A DNA stretch of 64,000 nt from Cristatella mucedo (taxonomy: Eukaryota; Bryozoa; Phylactolaemata; Cristatellidae): contig WPIO01000075.1 in NCBI GenBank assembly GCA_009760855.2, positions 363,501 to 427,500 of the forward strand, written 5' to 3'. Below, piece by piece: positions 35,165-46,789 of the stretch. Every line of letters starts with the position of its first letter. The first letter of the stretch is position 1. The position numbers and the translations under genes were made by a program. The notes under the pieces were generated by a model. That model searched no databases, was not told the DNA's origin, and saw only the letters and a list, made by a program, of their open reading frames with translations.

Positions 35165-35947
35165 AATCTGCCGACTTTCAGCTACATAACATTGCTAACA
35201 TTCGGGCTTGTTTAGGTAGGGATACTACATATAACTTAGTCCGTGCATTTGTGACATCCCGCCTTGACTTCTGGAACTCACTGCTTGCTGGCCTACCGGC
35301 ATGCGACCTCAGGTGTTTACAGCTGGTGCAAAACTCTGCAGCTAGGATTGTCTGTCATGAGTGTGGTAGTTGCCACATCACACCCCTTCTCGCCGACCTG
35401 CGCTGGCTACCAGTCAAGCAACACATCGACTTCAAGGTTTTGTCGCTCACTTTTAGGTCCCTCCATTCTTTCGCTCCAGCCTACCTATCAGATCTACTCC
35501 CCAACCAGGCCAAGCATCGCACCACCTGCTTTTTCTAATCTAACTGTTTACCTATACCTCGTGCAAACCTCAAATTCTTTGGGGACCATGCATTTAGTTC
35601 GAATGCTCCCAAAGCTTGGAACTCCCTCCCGACTTGCGTTTCGTCATCCCCTGACTTCACCACATTTAAAAAGAACTTTAAAACGCACCTATTTATGACA
35701 GCATTTAGTGGGTCCCTGTGATTCATCCTGTACATGCTTTTGCATTATGACACCGTGCATGCGGCCACTAATCCCACTTGCATGCTGACCCTGTGCATGT
35801 CACTCCTAATCATGTAATTCATGTTGTTTATCAAGCATGATACCACTCACCATTCGACCGTGTTTCCTTTCCAGCAAATAGAAAGCACCTAGAAAGAGAT
35901 TGTGTTCTCTGAGGGGGCTTTATCAAGTGCATTATTATTATTATTAT
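35165..35947 (+). mobile_element. L2-type LINE copy G, 5' truncated, complete 3' end
   Basis: The + strand reads ARIVCHECGSCHITPLLADL, RWLPVKQHIDFKVLSLTFR and HSFAPAYLSDLLPNQAKHR (35,251-35,538). A frameshift then leads to the last codons, the 3' untranslated stretch and an (ATT)n tail at 35,930-35,947. It lies head-to-head with copy F about 25 bases away. Confidence 0.9.
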
Positions 35948-35952
35948 TTTAT

Positions 35953-36045
35953 AACGCTTGAAGGAGAACGAGCTTAGCGGTTCTAGATAACACTAATAAT
36001 ACAAAACGAGCGGGTACTCAGCTCGCAGCTCCCACCAACTGAACG
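35953..36045. repeat. Dispersed repeat, copy 2 (pair with 6,301-6,420)
   Basis: ggagaacgagcttagcggtt then tctagataa and actcagctcg match the copy near 6,330. It starts immediately after the tail of LINE copy G. Confidence 0.45.
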
Positions 36046-36860
36046 GTGTCTATACGATTTGCACACTGGAAGATAATCTCTGCAATATTCAAATGCGTGG
36101 TTACATAGTGCAGACTACTTGCTCGGACTTCCCGATCTCAGCAAAAAGTCAAACTAGTAATCAGCTCCAGATTGTTTACCAGTCAATCGACTTTGACCTA
36201 CCATTCCGCACGAGTCTATATATATATGAGAAGCAAGAATAGTGCAAGCGGCCTCTACCCGAGTTTGATTTTAAAATTAAACAAGGTGCATATAGGCACC
36301 TAGCTTCGAATAGGCACGGCAATAATTTTTCACCGATCAGCCAAACGTTGCTAAGACTGACTGCCCGGTCAAGTTGTTCATGTTCATTTATTGCTCATGT
36401 TCATTTATATTATATCCCCGGCCTTATCGACGATAAAACTACACGCAGCGACAACTGCTGTTTTCAACAAAGCTCAATTAGCGTACAATCAGCGAATCAT
36501 GTCGACTGCTTGACCTCTGTCAACTTGCCTTAAAGACGTACCGGCAGTTGCCACTCGTTTTTAAGGTGACGCAGTTTCTTCTGCAGTCAAGACCAGCCGC
36601 TTCTCGCTGCCAGCAGGCTATGACTTACCAGACCATTAGCCTGGCCTCGACTTTTGGCCGAGAAACGTTTTTCGTCACGCTCGCTTATGCGAGAGCTCTG
36701 TCGCTTGTGACTAGGCAAAGTCTCCTTTGAGTGCCTAGATTATTTCGCATTGGACTTAACCGCTCCCTCGGAGTGCATTATCCTTAAATCTCGGCTAAAG
36801 CTATCAGCCGAGCGCACTACCGCCAACCCGCCACCTGTGTATACCACGGTGCACCGACCG
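36046..36860. other. Intergenic, no gene recognised
   Basis: Only a short direct duplication of gctcatgttcattta is seen near 36,375-36,410. No gene was found. Confidence 0.5.
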
Positions 36861-37125
36861 ATAATAATAACAATAATACAAATACATTTGTATAGAGCCC
36901 TCGGAGAACTTAATCTCTTTCTAGGCACTTTACATTGCTGTCAAGAAAGCACGATCAAACGGTTTGTGGTAAAATGCACAAACCATGTCAGCTAGCATAC
37001 CGTGGTTAAAAGTGACATGCACAGGGTCAACATGTAGATATGGTTAGTTGTAGCATGCTTAATGTCAGCACGCATAAGCACACAAAGGACGAATCGCAAG
37101 GACCCCTAAATGCTGTGACAAACCG
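36861..37125 (-). mobile_element. L2-type LINE 3' fragment
   Basis: An AAT tail is followed by gagaacttaatctctttcta and the 3' untranslated stretch up to a ccctaaatgctgtgacaaa word. It contains no coding sequence. Confidence 0.8.
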
Positions 37126-37426
37126 ATGTCTTCTGTAGGCCCTTTACTCCGTTCTACCCTTCATTGTCGACCACTCGACGACTCACGTAACTACCAACGC
37201 CGCTTTCACTTCGACTTTCGGAGGACTTACGGCTTCCGGCGACGGCACAATTAGCTCACGCGTGTGCACTTGCGGCAGCGCTCCCGTCACGCTTGTGAGA
37301 TGCACTGCAGGGTTACTCGCACCGATTGGAACCGATCAGGACCGCTAACGGCCATTAGGCATGTCCATGTTAATTACCTGGCGCTAAGACCGCAGCTCTT
37401 AACTGAACCTAGTCGACTTTCCGGTG

Positions 37427-37556
37427 AATAATAATAATAATAATAATACATTTGATAAAGCGCCCTCAGAAAACTCAATCTCTTTCTAGGCGCTCCACAT
37501 TAGCTGCCATAGAAGCACAGTCGATTGATTAGTTGTAGCATGCTTAATAAACAACG
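37427..37556 (-). mobile_element. L2-type LINE 3' tip
   Basis: (AAT)n is followed by acatttgataaagcgccctc and aactcaatctctttctaggc, then about 60 bases of the 3' untranslated stretch. Confidence 0.8.
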
Positions 37557-39239
37557 AAGGAGGTGTGGCTAAACGATTCGAGTCAGAACAGGAGGTTGTA
37601 CGATTCTTCGCCTGTTAAGTATGTGCGGGGCAGTCGCGAACAGCAGAAGATCGAGCCGACAATACGGCAGGCAGTATGTTGTATGCATATGGCAGGCAGT
37701 ATGCATACGCAGGAAGCCGCTAGATGGCTGACCGTCGTGGCCGATCCGGGCCCGGAGAATGCTCCGATCGTTGCCGAAGGGTCTCCTCACTCCTCGCTGC
37801 CAGTGTTTACTATAGTCGGCGCCCATTAAAGGCTGGGCGCTGCACTGAGTCAATTGCTCGCTCAACCACCTGCTGCAGGTGGGGCATACATTAGTGGCCT
37901 ATGCCGCTGCACTAATTGCAATATCAGAGGCAGCAGGCTCGCACAGCAACACCCGCCTGCTCCAAGCCTATGGCAAAGCGGGATAGCAGGCTTCGCTGGC
38001 TGCGAAACAGCGGTCCAGCTAGCGTTTGATTGGCGTCGATTTTCACAATTGGGACTGCGCCGTTTCGTTCCACTTGTCGCTCACGAAAAGCTCGAGCCGA
38101 CTGCAGCAGCAGCAGCGGTGGCTGCGGCGGCAGCACTGCTAGACAGTCAAAGCCCTACCCAGGATTCAGCGGGCTGCTCTCGCCATAGTGCGCTCCGGAC
38201 GCGGCTCGTTTTTATACGGGTTGACTTTTGGAGCGTTTCTTGTTGATCAGGAGAGGGTTTTCCGCGACACTGAGGTTGGTGCCGAAAGGTGCTCGCCGGG
38301 TCGGTACGGGCGAGCAACCGTCCCGACCTCGACAGTTCGTTTTATCCACGACGCTCAAACGGGTAGCCATAATGTTTGTCAGCGACACACTATAAACACG
38401 GGGCTGTGCAATGTAAGCATTGCTTGGCCTTGACCTAGATGATCTGCAGCGGATTTCGGCTATTCGTGGGATGCGCGGAGGAGGAAGCTAGTAGATCCTT
38501 CACGCCACGGCGCCACCACACCGAGCTGTCTCGTCTCTTTAGCAGTCCTTCCTGCCCTCATCTGCTCTCGTCTACCGACCATTTCGAGACCAGTCCGGTG
38601 ACCTTACGGTAATCAACACGGTTTCTGGATATTGAGCTTCCTCGGCCGCAAATGTGTGCTTCGTGCGCCCTGCACCGTATTGCTTTTGACAGCATTGCTT
38701 CTAGGCGTTCGCTCGGACCTAACTTGACGAAGCGCTCGCCTCCTCCGCTGCTTTCATACTAACGCCAACCATCTTCGGTACTTGAATTGCACTTGCTCTT
38801 GCCAGACGCGCAGCTTAGTCGAACAGACGGCCCGCAACGAAAGGGTTGACCTTATCGCTGACCTACGAGGTCCCTCCTCACCAGTAGCCTCCCTATAGCT
38901 ATATCGCCGAAGCTAAATAGTAGATGCACTAATTTAGGAAACACAGAACGCATTTCGAAAACCCATTCTAAGCTCGCTGCTCGGCAGAACCGCTCCTCTT
39001 CCTCTGGCGGTGGCTGTACGCCCACGAACTCCTGTAGTGGTTTAAACTGTTGTTATAGTTCAATGTTCGGTGTTTCTAAAGCAAGATCGGTCTCTTGCTA
39101 GAAGACTCATAACCGGTAGCCGAGTTCGTATTGTCTGCAGTTGAACCCATAAGCCCTGCAAAATTTCCCTGCCAAATCTGTAATCGTTGCAATGGAAGAT
39201 AGTAAGTGCAGAGCAGATCCGACGGCCCTGTCTCTGCAG
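37557..39239. other. Intergenic, no gene recognised
   Basis: The longest frame (37,854-38,246, +, 130 codons) is alanine-rich across gcagcagcagcagc and has no domain. Nothing else was found. Confidence 0.5.
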
Positions 39240-39365
39240 CGAAAGACGAACTTTCAGCGACCCTACCTGCCTGCCGGGCGCAATAAGGAGCTGCTCGTTG
39301 CAGGGCTCGAACCCGCGACCTGGTTTCCAACATGGAATCGCATTACTAGTGCGCCAAGATCATTT
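39240..39365 (-). mobile_element. SINE-A-like tRNA-derived element
   Basis: On the - strand, tggcgcactagtaatgcg resembles box A and gggttcgagccctgc is a box B. These are followed by ctccttattgcgcccggcag, which resembles the start of the SINE-A body. An unfolded acceptor stem argues against a true tRNA gene. Confidence 0.5.
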
Positions 39366-40387
39366 CCCAGAAGCAATTGATCTTCCAATTCAGGATGACT
39401 ACTACAGCAGTGCCTAGATGGCTTATTGCAATTTTATGGTATACAGGTGCAGCTTAAAATTGCTCACCAGCAGAAGGACCGAAGCAGAGGCTCGGGGCCA
39501 CGAAGTGGCCCGAGTGCAGTTCGAGGTCCATTGAGGTGAGCTGTCGTGAAAAATGGACTCACACAAAGACGTAGCAGCAGAGAAGCTTGAGCTTTCTATG
39601 TGCTGACATGTTAACATGAACAGCAGATTGTGCACACTGGACACAAGCTGGCTAACCTTTTATTTTCTCCTTCACGTATTTCATTGCCATATTAATATAA
39701 TTTTTCCTGTTGCTCCATTGGCTATATGTATCTTGGCCAGCTCCTGCGGTCAATGGCATAGCATGATACAATTCTGAACGATCAGACGATCGCGTCCAAG
39801 AGGTCGCGTCTGAGAACGAGCTTTTGACCGCTTTCCGAAATAAAAGTGCCGCATGCACTGCCATGCAGCAGTGCCGGCGAAGCGAGCTTGTATCGCCGGC
39901 TTTTTCGGTGATAGCAAGAGCTGCTTTACCAAAGCTTTACCAATGCTTTACCAATGCCTTTTGTGGAAACGGTGGTGCGTACTAGACTAGCAAGATTACG
40001 ACTGCCAAGTTATTAACCACGGTTCTTTAAGTATAACCTTTAAGTGCTAGATTAAGTGTCACAGTCCGTGGTTAGACGGCATGCAAGCCTAAACTAATCA
40101 ACGGGGAGCGCGTTGAGCTCTAGGCTTTCAGCTAGCCTCTAGCTGTGACCGAGGTTTTTCGCCTGCCTGCAGTTCAGCGCTTCACTCTGTACACCATTGT
40201 TTATACGGCAGTACGGCCGATACTGAACGCATGTAACCATCCCCTGCTGTCGAATGACTTTTGTTCTCTATTCATTCAGTCTTGCTATTTTAAAGCATGA
40301 GTCTTGCTACAGTGTTCCGCTTCGGTCGGCGCTCATGCGTGCATTTATTCTGCACACGCACACACACGCACACACACTCGTATATTA
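39366..40387. other. Intergenic, no gene recognised
   Basis: No gene was seen. A short ACAC-rich run lies at 40,355-40,378. Confidence 0.5.
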
Positions 40388-40530
40388 GCTAAGTTAACAG
40401 CCTAATATGTATAGCGACAAAAGAGCCTTAACGGCTATCACAGCCGCTTGCATATAGCAATAAAGGATCACCCACTGCAGAGTTTGAACCCATGACCTCG
40501 GTTGTGAAGAGTGATATAACCTTACCTCCT
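40388..40530 (-). mobile_element. SINE-A copy
   Basis: The + strand shows taacagcctaatatgtatag, cgacaaaagagccttaacgg and a reversed box B (gagtttgaaccca), the mirror of SINE-A at 13,968. Confidence 0.75.
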
Positions 40531-42315
40531 AGCGCCTACAAGTCGCTAGACGAGTTCCACGTGCTCAACGTATTCGCCAGTCACGATTCGGTAGGAAACT
40601 GCTTCGAGCGATTCTTTGCAGCGAAAGTACATTTGTGGAGAAGCCGCCGCCGAACTCCGTTCGTTGTAATACATAAATATGACCCGATTCCAAAGATAGC
40701 TTCCTAAAGGCAATGCTTCGCGACCGGTTGCACGACCATCACCATACAGCACCGTGTAGCACGGCCAGCTCACTTTTGCTGGCTCAGACTGAATACTCGT
40801 GACCCTCAACCTCTGTCTCATGCTACGCACATCTGTTTCCATAGGGCCGCCGAAATCTGAGTGAAGCGATCGAAATTCGTGGATACAAGGCGACGAGTTC
40901 AAACCCAATGCTTTCGGACGTACTCGCTCATCGATTAGGTCACATACTCCTCCCACATCCGTCCAGCCCGTCCACACGAAGGCGCGCCTGCTTAGCAGCT
41001 GAGATGTCCGCCCAAAGCAAGGTGTGAAATGTCTTCATCAAGCAGGTGCGCGAGTTAGGCCTTGCTCTATGCTGACGCACGCTCAGTGCCCCTACGCGAT
41101 TTGACTTCGAGCTCTGACCGAGTCGCTCACTCACCCACGCCCTCAGCCTTACCTGAGGCAGCCGCTACGCCTTCCCGGGTCTGGCGTTGGAGCTAGGCGG
41201 TTGCCCAAGGTTGTCTGTGGCACGATCGCCAATGCATTCGGCATCTCCTTTCAGCCACTGACAGCCTTTGTTTTCCGACGAGGGATTAAGCGACGTCAGC
41301 ACTTAATTGGTTTGGCCGGCTAAGTGTAATTCCGTGCGGCTGGTCTTTCGCCGCTGCTGAAGGTGACTATAGCGATTTGACGTCTTAACTACTCGAACCT
41401 TGCACGTAGGCCTGCGTAGACATGCCGCATTCCGTCTCTGGCTCCAGTTCAGCAGTCGGTAATTGGATGGCCATAGCTGATAAACCCTCTCGCGTGTGAC
41501 ACTGCCAAGTGGCAGCAGCGAAATCCTTACAACGGCCGCCGGGCAGAAGCCATTCAAAGCTACGCCGCGAATGTCGCTCGGCTGACATTGCCTGCCAACG
41601 CACGTCTCGCGGCAACAAATTGATCGCGAAACTTGGCTCTCGGTGCAGGCCACGTGGTGTTGGTACAGTCAACTCGCTGCTGGACTGTGAATTCATTGGT
41701 ATCCGTAGCGACTCGCTCGTTCTCGTACGTCGTATCCAAGATGACTGGCGACAGCGAGCTCGCCCCTGTCTTCTGTAAAGTTCTCGGTATTGGAAACCGC
41801 TCTTTGGCGTCGTCCCTGAAGGAAAGTCGTGCGAGCAGCAGCAGCGACACAGCGACACAGGCTGTTCGTCAAGAAACCGTAACCAGGGCGAACCGGACCG
41901 AACGATGGCGGACCGGAGGGGATCGGACGGAAACAGGGCGGACCAGGGATCGAGTCGGCTCGCTCTCTTCGCCTGGGCAGAGCGAGTGGCGGGCGGCGGC
42001 TCTCTGTAAGCACGTCCGATTGCACCCCGCTCGGCCCCACTCACACTGTCAAGGCCGAGGAGGACACAGGAGTTGCCGCAGGCGACGTGCTCGGGATGCC
42101 TCTCCTCTCGTTGCAAGTGATACGTGGGCAGAATGCAAGACCTCCGCCTTCGGCGGCAGTCGCGACACTCTGGTCTTGGCGGTGTGCCCACCACCGCACG
42201 CCGCCGACCTACCGGGCCAATTATTCGACCTTGGCCTTGCTGCCGCGGCTGACTGGCTCCAGAGCCGGACCGCTGCGATAGAGAAGCAGAATTGCCAACT
42301 GCTGCAGCCGAGAAT
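40531..42315. other. Intergenic, no gene recognised
   Basis: Long overlapping frames occur on both strands (up to 338 codons including the CA repeat), but none has a recognisable domain. 41,500-42,300 is GC-rich. Confidence 0.5.
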
Positions 42316-42323
42316 ACACACAC

Positions 42324-42410
<87 letters not shown>
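42316..42410. repeat. (CA)n microsatellite
   Basis: About 44 CA units with two CG interruptions are followed by tatata. Confidence 0.97.
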
Positions 42411-43036
42411 AAATAGTAATATTGTTCTACCACTGCCGAGAAGGTGAAGTAAGGAAGATTTAAAATGCGCTAGCCGCCATCTTAATCTAGAACTGAGACT
42501 GGGAACGCACTGATTGACGTGCCCTCACTAGTGAACTGACGAAGACGTCGTGCAACTGAACTCAATAAAAAGAATGCTTACAGGCGCGGCCTTTAGCATA
42601 GCGCTCGACCGAGGGGCTAGGTCGAGACGCTCGCGTAGCTAAAGATCCTTGCTTGCGGGAGCTGGCATTTAGGCGGCAGACGAGTGCGCCGCCTTCAAGC
42701 CTCTCTTCTTTACTAGGGCAATCGAATCGGACGCTATCGATAGGTCGAACCAGCGATACTTCGCAGCCGTTGTACGATCTACGTTATACCGGGCTAAGGT
42801 AGCTGAGCGGCGCCGGCGGCTCGTTAGCCGTCGTCGCTCGCTTGGCGCGTATGTTACTACCCAGCCCCGCATCGCCAGACCTTTGACGGAGCTTGGGACG
42901 AAGCACGAGTCGGCGTGGTTGTAGCGGTTTGGTCGACCAGAGAGCGCGACCCGTGTGAGCCGCTGCTTAGAGATGATGGCGCCGCCGCGGCGAGCTCGCC
43001 GCATCGAATCGTCATCGCCGCAACTGTTCGCACGCA

Positions 43037-43042
43037 TTTATT
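43037..43042 (-). promoter_or_regulatory. Polyadenylation signal for the secreted-peptide gene
   Basis: On the - strand the hexamer reads AATAAA, about 460 bases after the stop codon at 43,501. It is the first canonical hexamer that I see downstream in a GC-rich stretch. Confidence 0.45.
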
Positions 43043-43500
43043 TCCTCTGCTCAGCCGCTGCTTTCGGCTCGCCGAGCTGCGATGGCGAGCTCGGCGAAGC
43101 CGGCGTGCGGCCAAACGCTACTGGGGCGGGAGCGGTTACAGACGCACCCGGTCCGGCGCTCAGTCGGCCGCCGCTGACGCGCTTTCGGCGGCGGCGGAGG
43201 CTTGGGGCCGCGAGGCGGGGTCGAGGTCGGGTCCGCGCGGCGCTCGCGCTTCCGGTCGGACCGACCTCGAGAACGGCGGACGCAGCCGCCGGCCGGACGC
43301 CGCAAGCGAGCGCTTTGCAACTCAGCGCTCGTCGGCTGCGCGTCGGCGGCAGAAGGCGCAGGAAGCGCTTCGTCGTCGAAAGCAGTGAACTCGAAGCGTC
43401 GTCGCCGCTGGCCGGGAGGACGAGGAGGACGAGGACGAGGAGGAGACTCGAAATGCTGCTCCTCGATCGGCCGACTCGTCGTCGCCGTCGTCGCTTCGCT

Positions 43501-46500
43501 CTACGCGTCGCGCTCGACCTTGAAGAAGCTGGCCTCCGTCGTCGTCGTCATCGTCGCGGCGGAGGCGTCGTCCGCGACCTCCGAAGAAGACTGCTTCTCC
43601 GACAGGCACGCCTTGCGGAAGATCCTCTCGAGCCGCGCGAGGACGAGCGCCATTTCGTGGCCGCGGCAGCGCGGGTCGAGCCGCTGCGTCTTCACGCAGC
43701 CCAGTATGCTGCAGGCGCTCAGCTCCTCGAACGGCTCGTAGAGGCAGTGCGTCGAACGACAATGATGCTTCCGGCCTGCCAGCGAGGTGCACGAGCGCGC
43801 GCGTTCGTCAGCTGCCGCCGAGACCCTTCTCGAGGCGCTGCTGCTGCTGCTCTGGCGCTCGAGAAAAAGCAGGGTTACAGCGACGCGGCGGCCATGCAGC
43901 TGCGACGGTGCTGCCGAGCTTTTTGAAGCGATGGCTGACTCCCGACCTCGGTCGAGCCAGACGCTAACTGCGGGTAGCCGGTGCGCGACGTCGTCGATAA
44001 ACGGCAGAATGCGTACCACTGCTCGGAACTATCGCTCGGAGCTATCGCTCGGACTTGCGTAATAATAATAACAATAATAATGCACTTGATAAAGCGCCCT
44101 CAGATAACTCAATATCTTTCTAGGCGCTTTACATTTGCTGTAAAGTGAAATGCAATTGAATGGTGAGTAAAATCATGCTTGATAAACAAACAACATGAAT
44201 AACATGGTTAGGGGTGACATGCACAGGGTCAGCATGCAAATGTGGTTAGTGGCAGCATGCAGTGTTAGCACGCATAAGCACATCAAGGACGAATCACAAG
44301 GACCCACTAAATGCTGTCCTAAATAGGTGTTTTTAAGTTCCTTTTAAATGTGGTCAGGTCAGGGGACGTTCTGACGCAGGTCGGGAGGGAGTTCCAGGCT
44401 TTGGGAGCATACGAACTAAATGCACGGTCTCCAAAGGATTTAAGGTTTGTACGAGGTATTTGTTGACTGTTGGATTCCGAGAAGCGGGTGGTCCGATGCT
44501 TGGCCTGATGGGGGAATATATCTGAGAGATAGGCTGGAGCCATAGAATGAAGGGACCTAAAAGTGAGCGACAAAACCTTGAAGTCAATCCGTTGCTTGAC
44601 TGGTAGCCAGTGCAGGTCGGTGAGAAGTGGAGTAATGTGGCAACTGCGACGCTCATGACAGACAAGCCTAGCTGCAGAGTTTTGCACCAGCTGCAATCGC
44701 CTGATCGCACATGCATGTAGGCCAGTAAGCAGTGAGTTGCAGAAGTCTAGACAGGATGTCACAAATGCATGGACGAACTTAGCCGTGGTCTCCTTATCTA
44801 AACAAGCCCAAATTTTAGCAATGTTATGTAGCTGAAAGTAGGCAGAGTAGGCTGTGGAGCTGATATGGTCGTCTAACGAGAGGTCACTCTGGAACATGAC
44901 ACCTAGATTTCGAGCTGATTTAACAGGAGATATGCTGGCAGAGCCAATTTTGAGCTTCAGCCTTTCCAATTTCTGAATCAGACTGGGTTTGCCCATAACT
45001 AGTAAGTTAGTTTTATCATCGTTTAGTTTTAGAAAATTTGCTGCCATCCTTGTGCGGATGTCATCAATACATGCAGTAAGAGAGTGGAGAGAATTCGAGG
45101 TGCTCGAAGGCTGGGAGGGATCGAAGCAAAGGTACAACTGAGTGTCATCCGCATAGAAGTGAAAGCCTAGATTGTGCTCGGCAATCACATCCGTTCCGGT
45201 CGGCGCTGTAACACACGAAGACCAGCAACCGAACTCTAATGGCCACGTACTGCGACGGCACGAGGGAGGCTTTTCCGAGACAGCTCGTGCTATACGGTGG
45301 CGTCCGCTGCTGGCGCCTACAATAGTGCTGTGCTTGGCTGAAGTAGCCTTCTTCCGAAAACTCTTCGCCGTTGGACTCACTTCGGGTCTTGGCCGTGGCG
45401 GGAGGCACTCGCGCTTCACGAGCCAGGTCGTGGTTTTGCTTCACGAGCCAGGTCGTGGTTTTGCTTCACGAGCCAGGTCGTGGTTCGGCAGCGGGAAATC
45501 CCTTATCGCCCACAGCCCACGTTGGCGACGACCGCTAAGCCTCTTCCAACCCTACGTTAATGAGGCTGATAATGCAGCTAACCTTTACATGCATATTCTT
45601 TTTTTTACCATGCCGGCTTTCGGCTTGCATATACCGGGGGAGTATTAGGCTAGCAGACACGGAGGGGAGGGGCATATTGGGCTCGCTGTGAGAGATCGGA
45701 ACTTCGTTCTGCTGCTCTGAAGTCGCTCGCAAACCCTGATCTCGGAGCCCTTCGCCAATGAGTGTTGAAGCTCATCGAAGTGAGGCTCAGAGACGTTCAC
45801 GACGCGCGATGCTTGCACCAATTGCGAAGCCCATACACCAGACTGTCGGGAAAACGGTTGTCAAATAGTAGTAGTAATACTACTACTAATAATTTTATTA
45901 TTATTATTATGATTTTACTAAGCCATTTAACAATGGCCTAAGAGAATTGAGTTCATGCAAGCGCTTTACACTTTTCTGGACGAGACGCCTTAACGACATG
46001 CATGTCAGACATTGTGCACGCTTAGACGAGCGTGCAAAAACAGCTATACTCACCGGGACCACTGGCCAGGAATCCCTAGCCGGTCGTACGCACCGAGTCG
46101 CACACGAGCAAGCACACAAAAGCACACAGGAACAAGCGAGATTTGAGGGCCGGCAGGTGCAATGACAAAAGTGTCAGTTGGCGACAGCAGCGCCTAATCG
46201 CCCGAGCTCGGCGCTGCGGCGGCCGAGAAGGAGTGGCGACGGCCGGAGGCAGCTCGACCAGCCGCCGCCACTTGACGCCGCAACGCGACTAGGCCACTTA
46301 CGCGACGTGAAAGCCATGCGACAAGCCGTGCGCCGATCGCGAGCGCGGAACGCCGGAGGGAGGCGAACGCCATCGCTCACGGCCCCGCGGGCATCGCGCG
46401 CGCCCTCTGCAGGTCGCGGGCTCGTCCAGAGGGCGCTGCCTGTCCCACCGGGAATGAGCTAGCCGGACCGCGACGCGCGGCCCCGGTGCCCGTCTCGGTC

Positions 46501-46704
46501 CTTTCCTCGAGGCCCCGCCTTCGCGGCGGAAAGGCCGGTCGACGGGCGAGACGGGGTGGGGGGGGTGGCGCTCGGCGGTCGTGACGAAATCGCGGGAAGG
46601 TGCACCTGGCAGCTGAGCGGCTTACCTTTGTGGGTCGTGTAGCAGTCGCCCAGCGTCAGGCAGCAGACGGCCACGACGAAAATGCACAGCAGGAGGCGAG
46701 TCAT
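43501..46704 (-). CDS. Predicted secreted cysteine-rich protein, two exons, family unknown
   Basis: Exon 1 (46,704-46,626) encodes MTRLLLCIFVVAVCCLTLGD then CYTTHK, a typical signal peptide with likely cleavage near residue 19. It ends in phase 1 at a strong donor (gtaagc). Exon 2 (43,775-43,501) follows an acceptor (cacctcgctggcag), starts in the matching phase and ends at a TAG. The junction makes a glycine, and the product is 117 residues. Seven cysteines lie at 21, 32, 37, 48, 53, 63 and 83 (HHCRSTHCLYEPFEELSAC, then GC, RC, KAC). Residues 66-83 could form an amphipathic helix, and the tail (88-117) is Ser/Thr/Ala-rich and ends KVERDA. An acceptor (ttggttgcag) seven bases before the ATG suggests a 5' UTR intron. 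I do not recognise the family; cytokine-, hormone- or defence-like roles are guesses. Extra exons in the 2.85 kb intron cannot be excluded. Confidence 0.6.
44061..45260 (-). mobile_element. L2-type LINE copy I with intact partial ORF and 5' extension
   Basis: On the - strand one uninterrupted frame (45,419-44,319, 366 codons) includes FHFYADDTQLYLCFDPSQPS with the RT catalytic YADD box (about residues 89-92), MAANFLKLNDDKTNLLVMGK, SARNLGVMFQSDLSLDDHIS and HWLPVKQRIDFKVLSLTF. The 3' untranslated stretch and AAT tail reach 44,061. Upstream of the codons for DVIAEHN the sequence leaves the LINE and enters an extension of about 75 bases (to 45,260) shared with copy J. It sits in the intron of the secreted-peptide gene, on the same strand. 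Confidence 0.9.
45414..45486. repeat. 25-bp tandem repeat, three units
   Basis: Three units of cttcacgagccaggtcgtgg plus ttttg (the last ends tt only) are nearly identical, which indicates recent duplication. Confidence 0.92.
45870..46010 (-). mobile_element. Possible 3' end of a related LINE family
   Basis: A TAG/ATT-rich tail is followed by gagaattgagttcatgcaag and cgctttacacttttctg, loosely like the complement of the main LINE's 3' end. The following sequence does not match the main family. Confidence 0.3.
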
Positions 46705-46789
46705 GGACGCGCTGCAACCAACGCACGCGGAGCCGTGGATCGCGTAGAGGAAACCGGTATAATGCTGTTCGCTGTAACGCTAATGCTAG

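Noticed and set aside
41385-42401. 338-codon - strand frame
   Set aside because: It starts in the CA microsatellite (Cys-Val repeat) and then runs through GC-rich sequence with no domain; an opposite frame of 276 codons is equally open.
42955-43926. 323-codon + strand frame opposite the secreted-protein exon
   Set aside because: Arg/Ala-rich composition without a domain; the - strand exon has splice signals, cysteine pattern and a stop in a sensible place.
44319-45419. Host gene of 366 residues
   Set aside because: The protein is the C-terminal half of an L2-type reverse transcriptase and ends with the LINE 3' tail.
46459-46704. 81-residue unspliced version of the secreted protein
   Set aside because: After residue 26 the frame passes a strong gtaagc donor and becomes Pro/Ser/Arg-rich GC-driven sequence with only one more cysteine.
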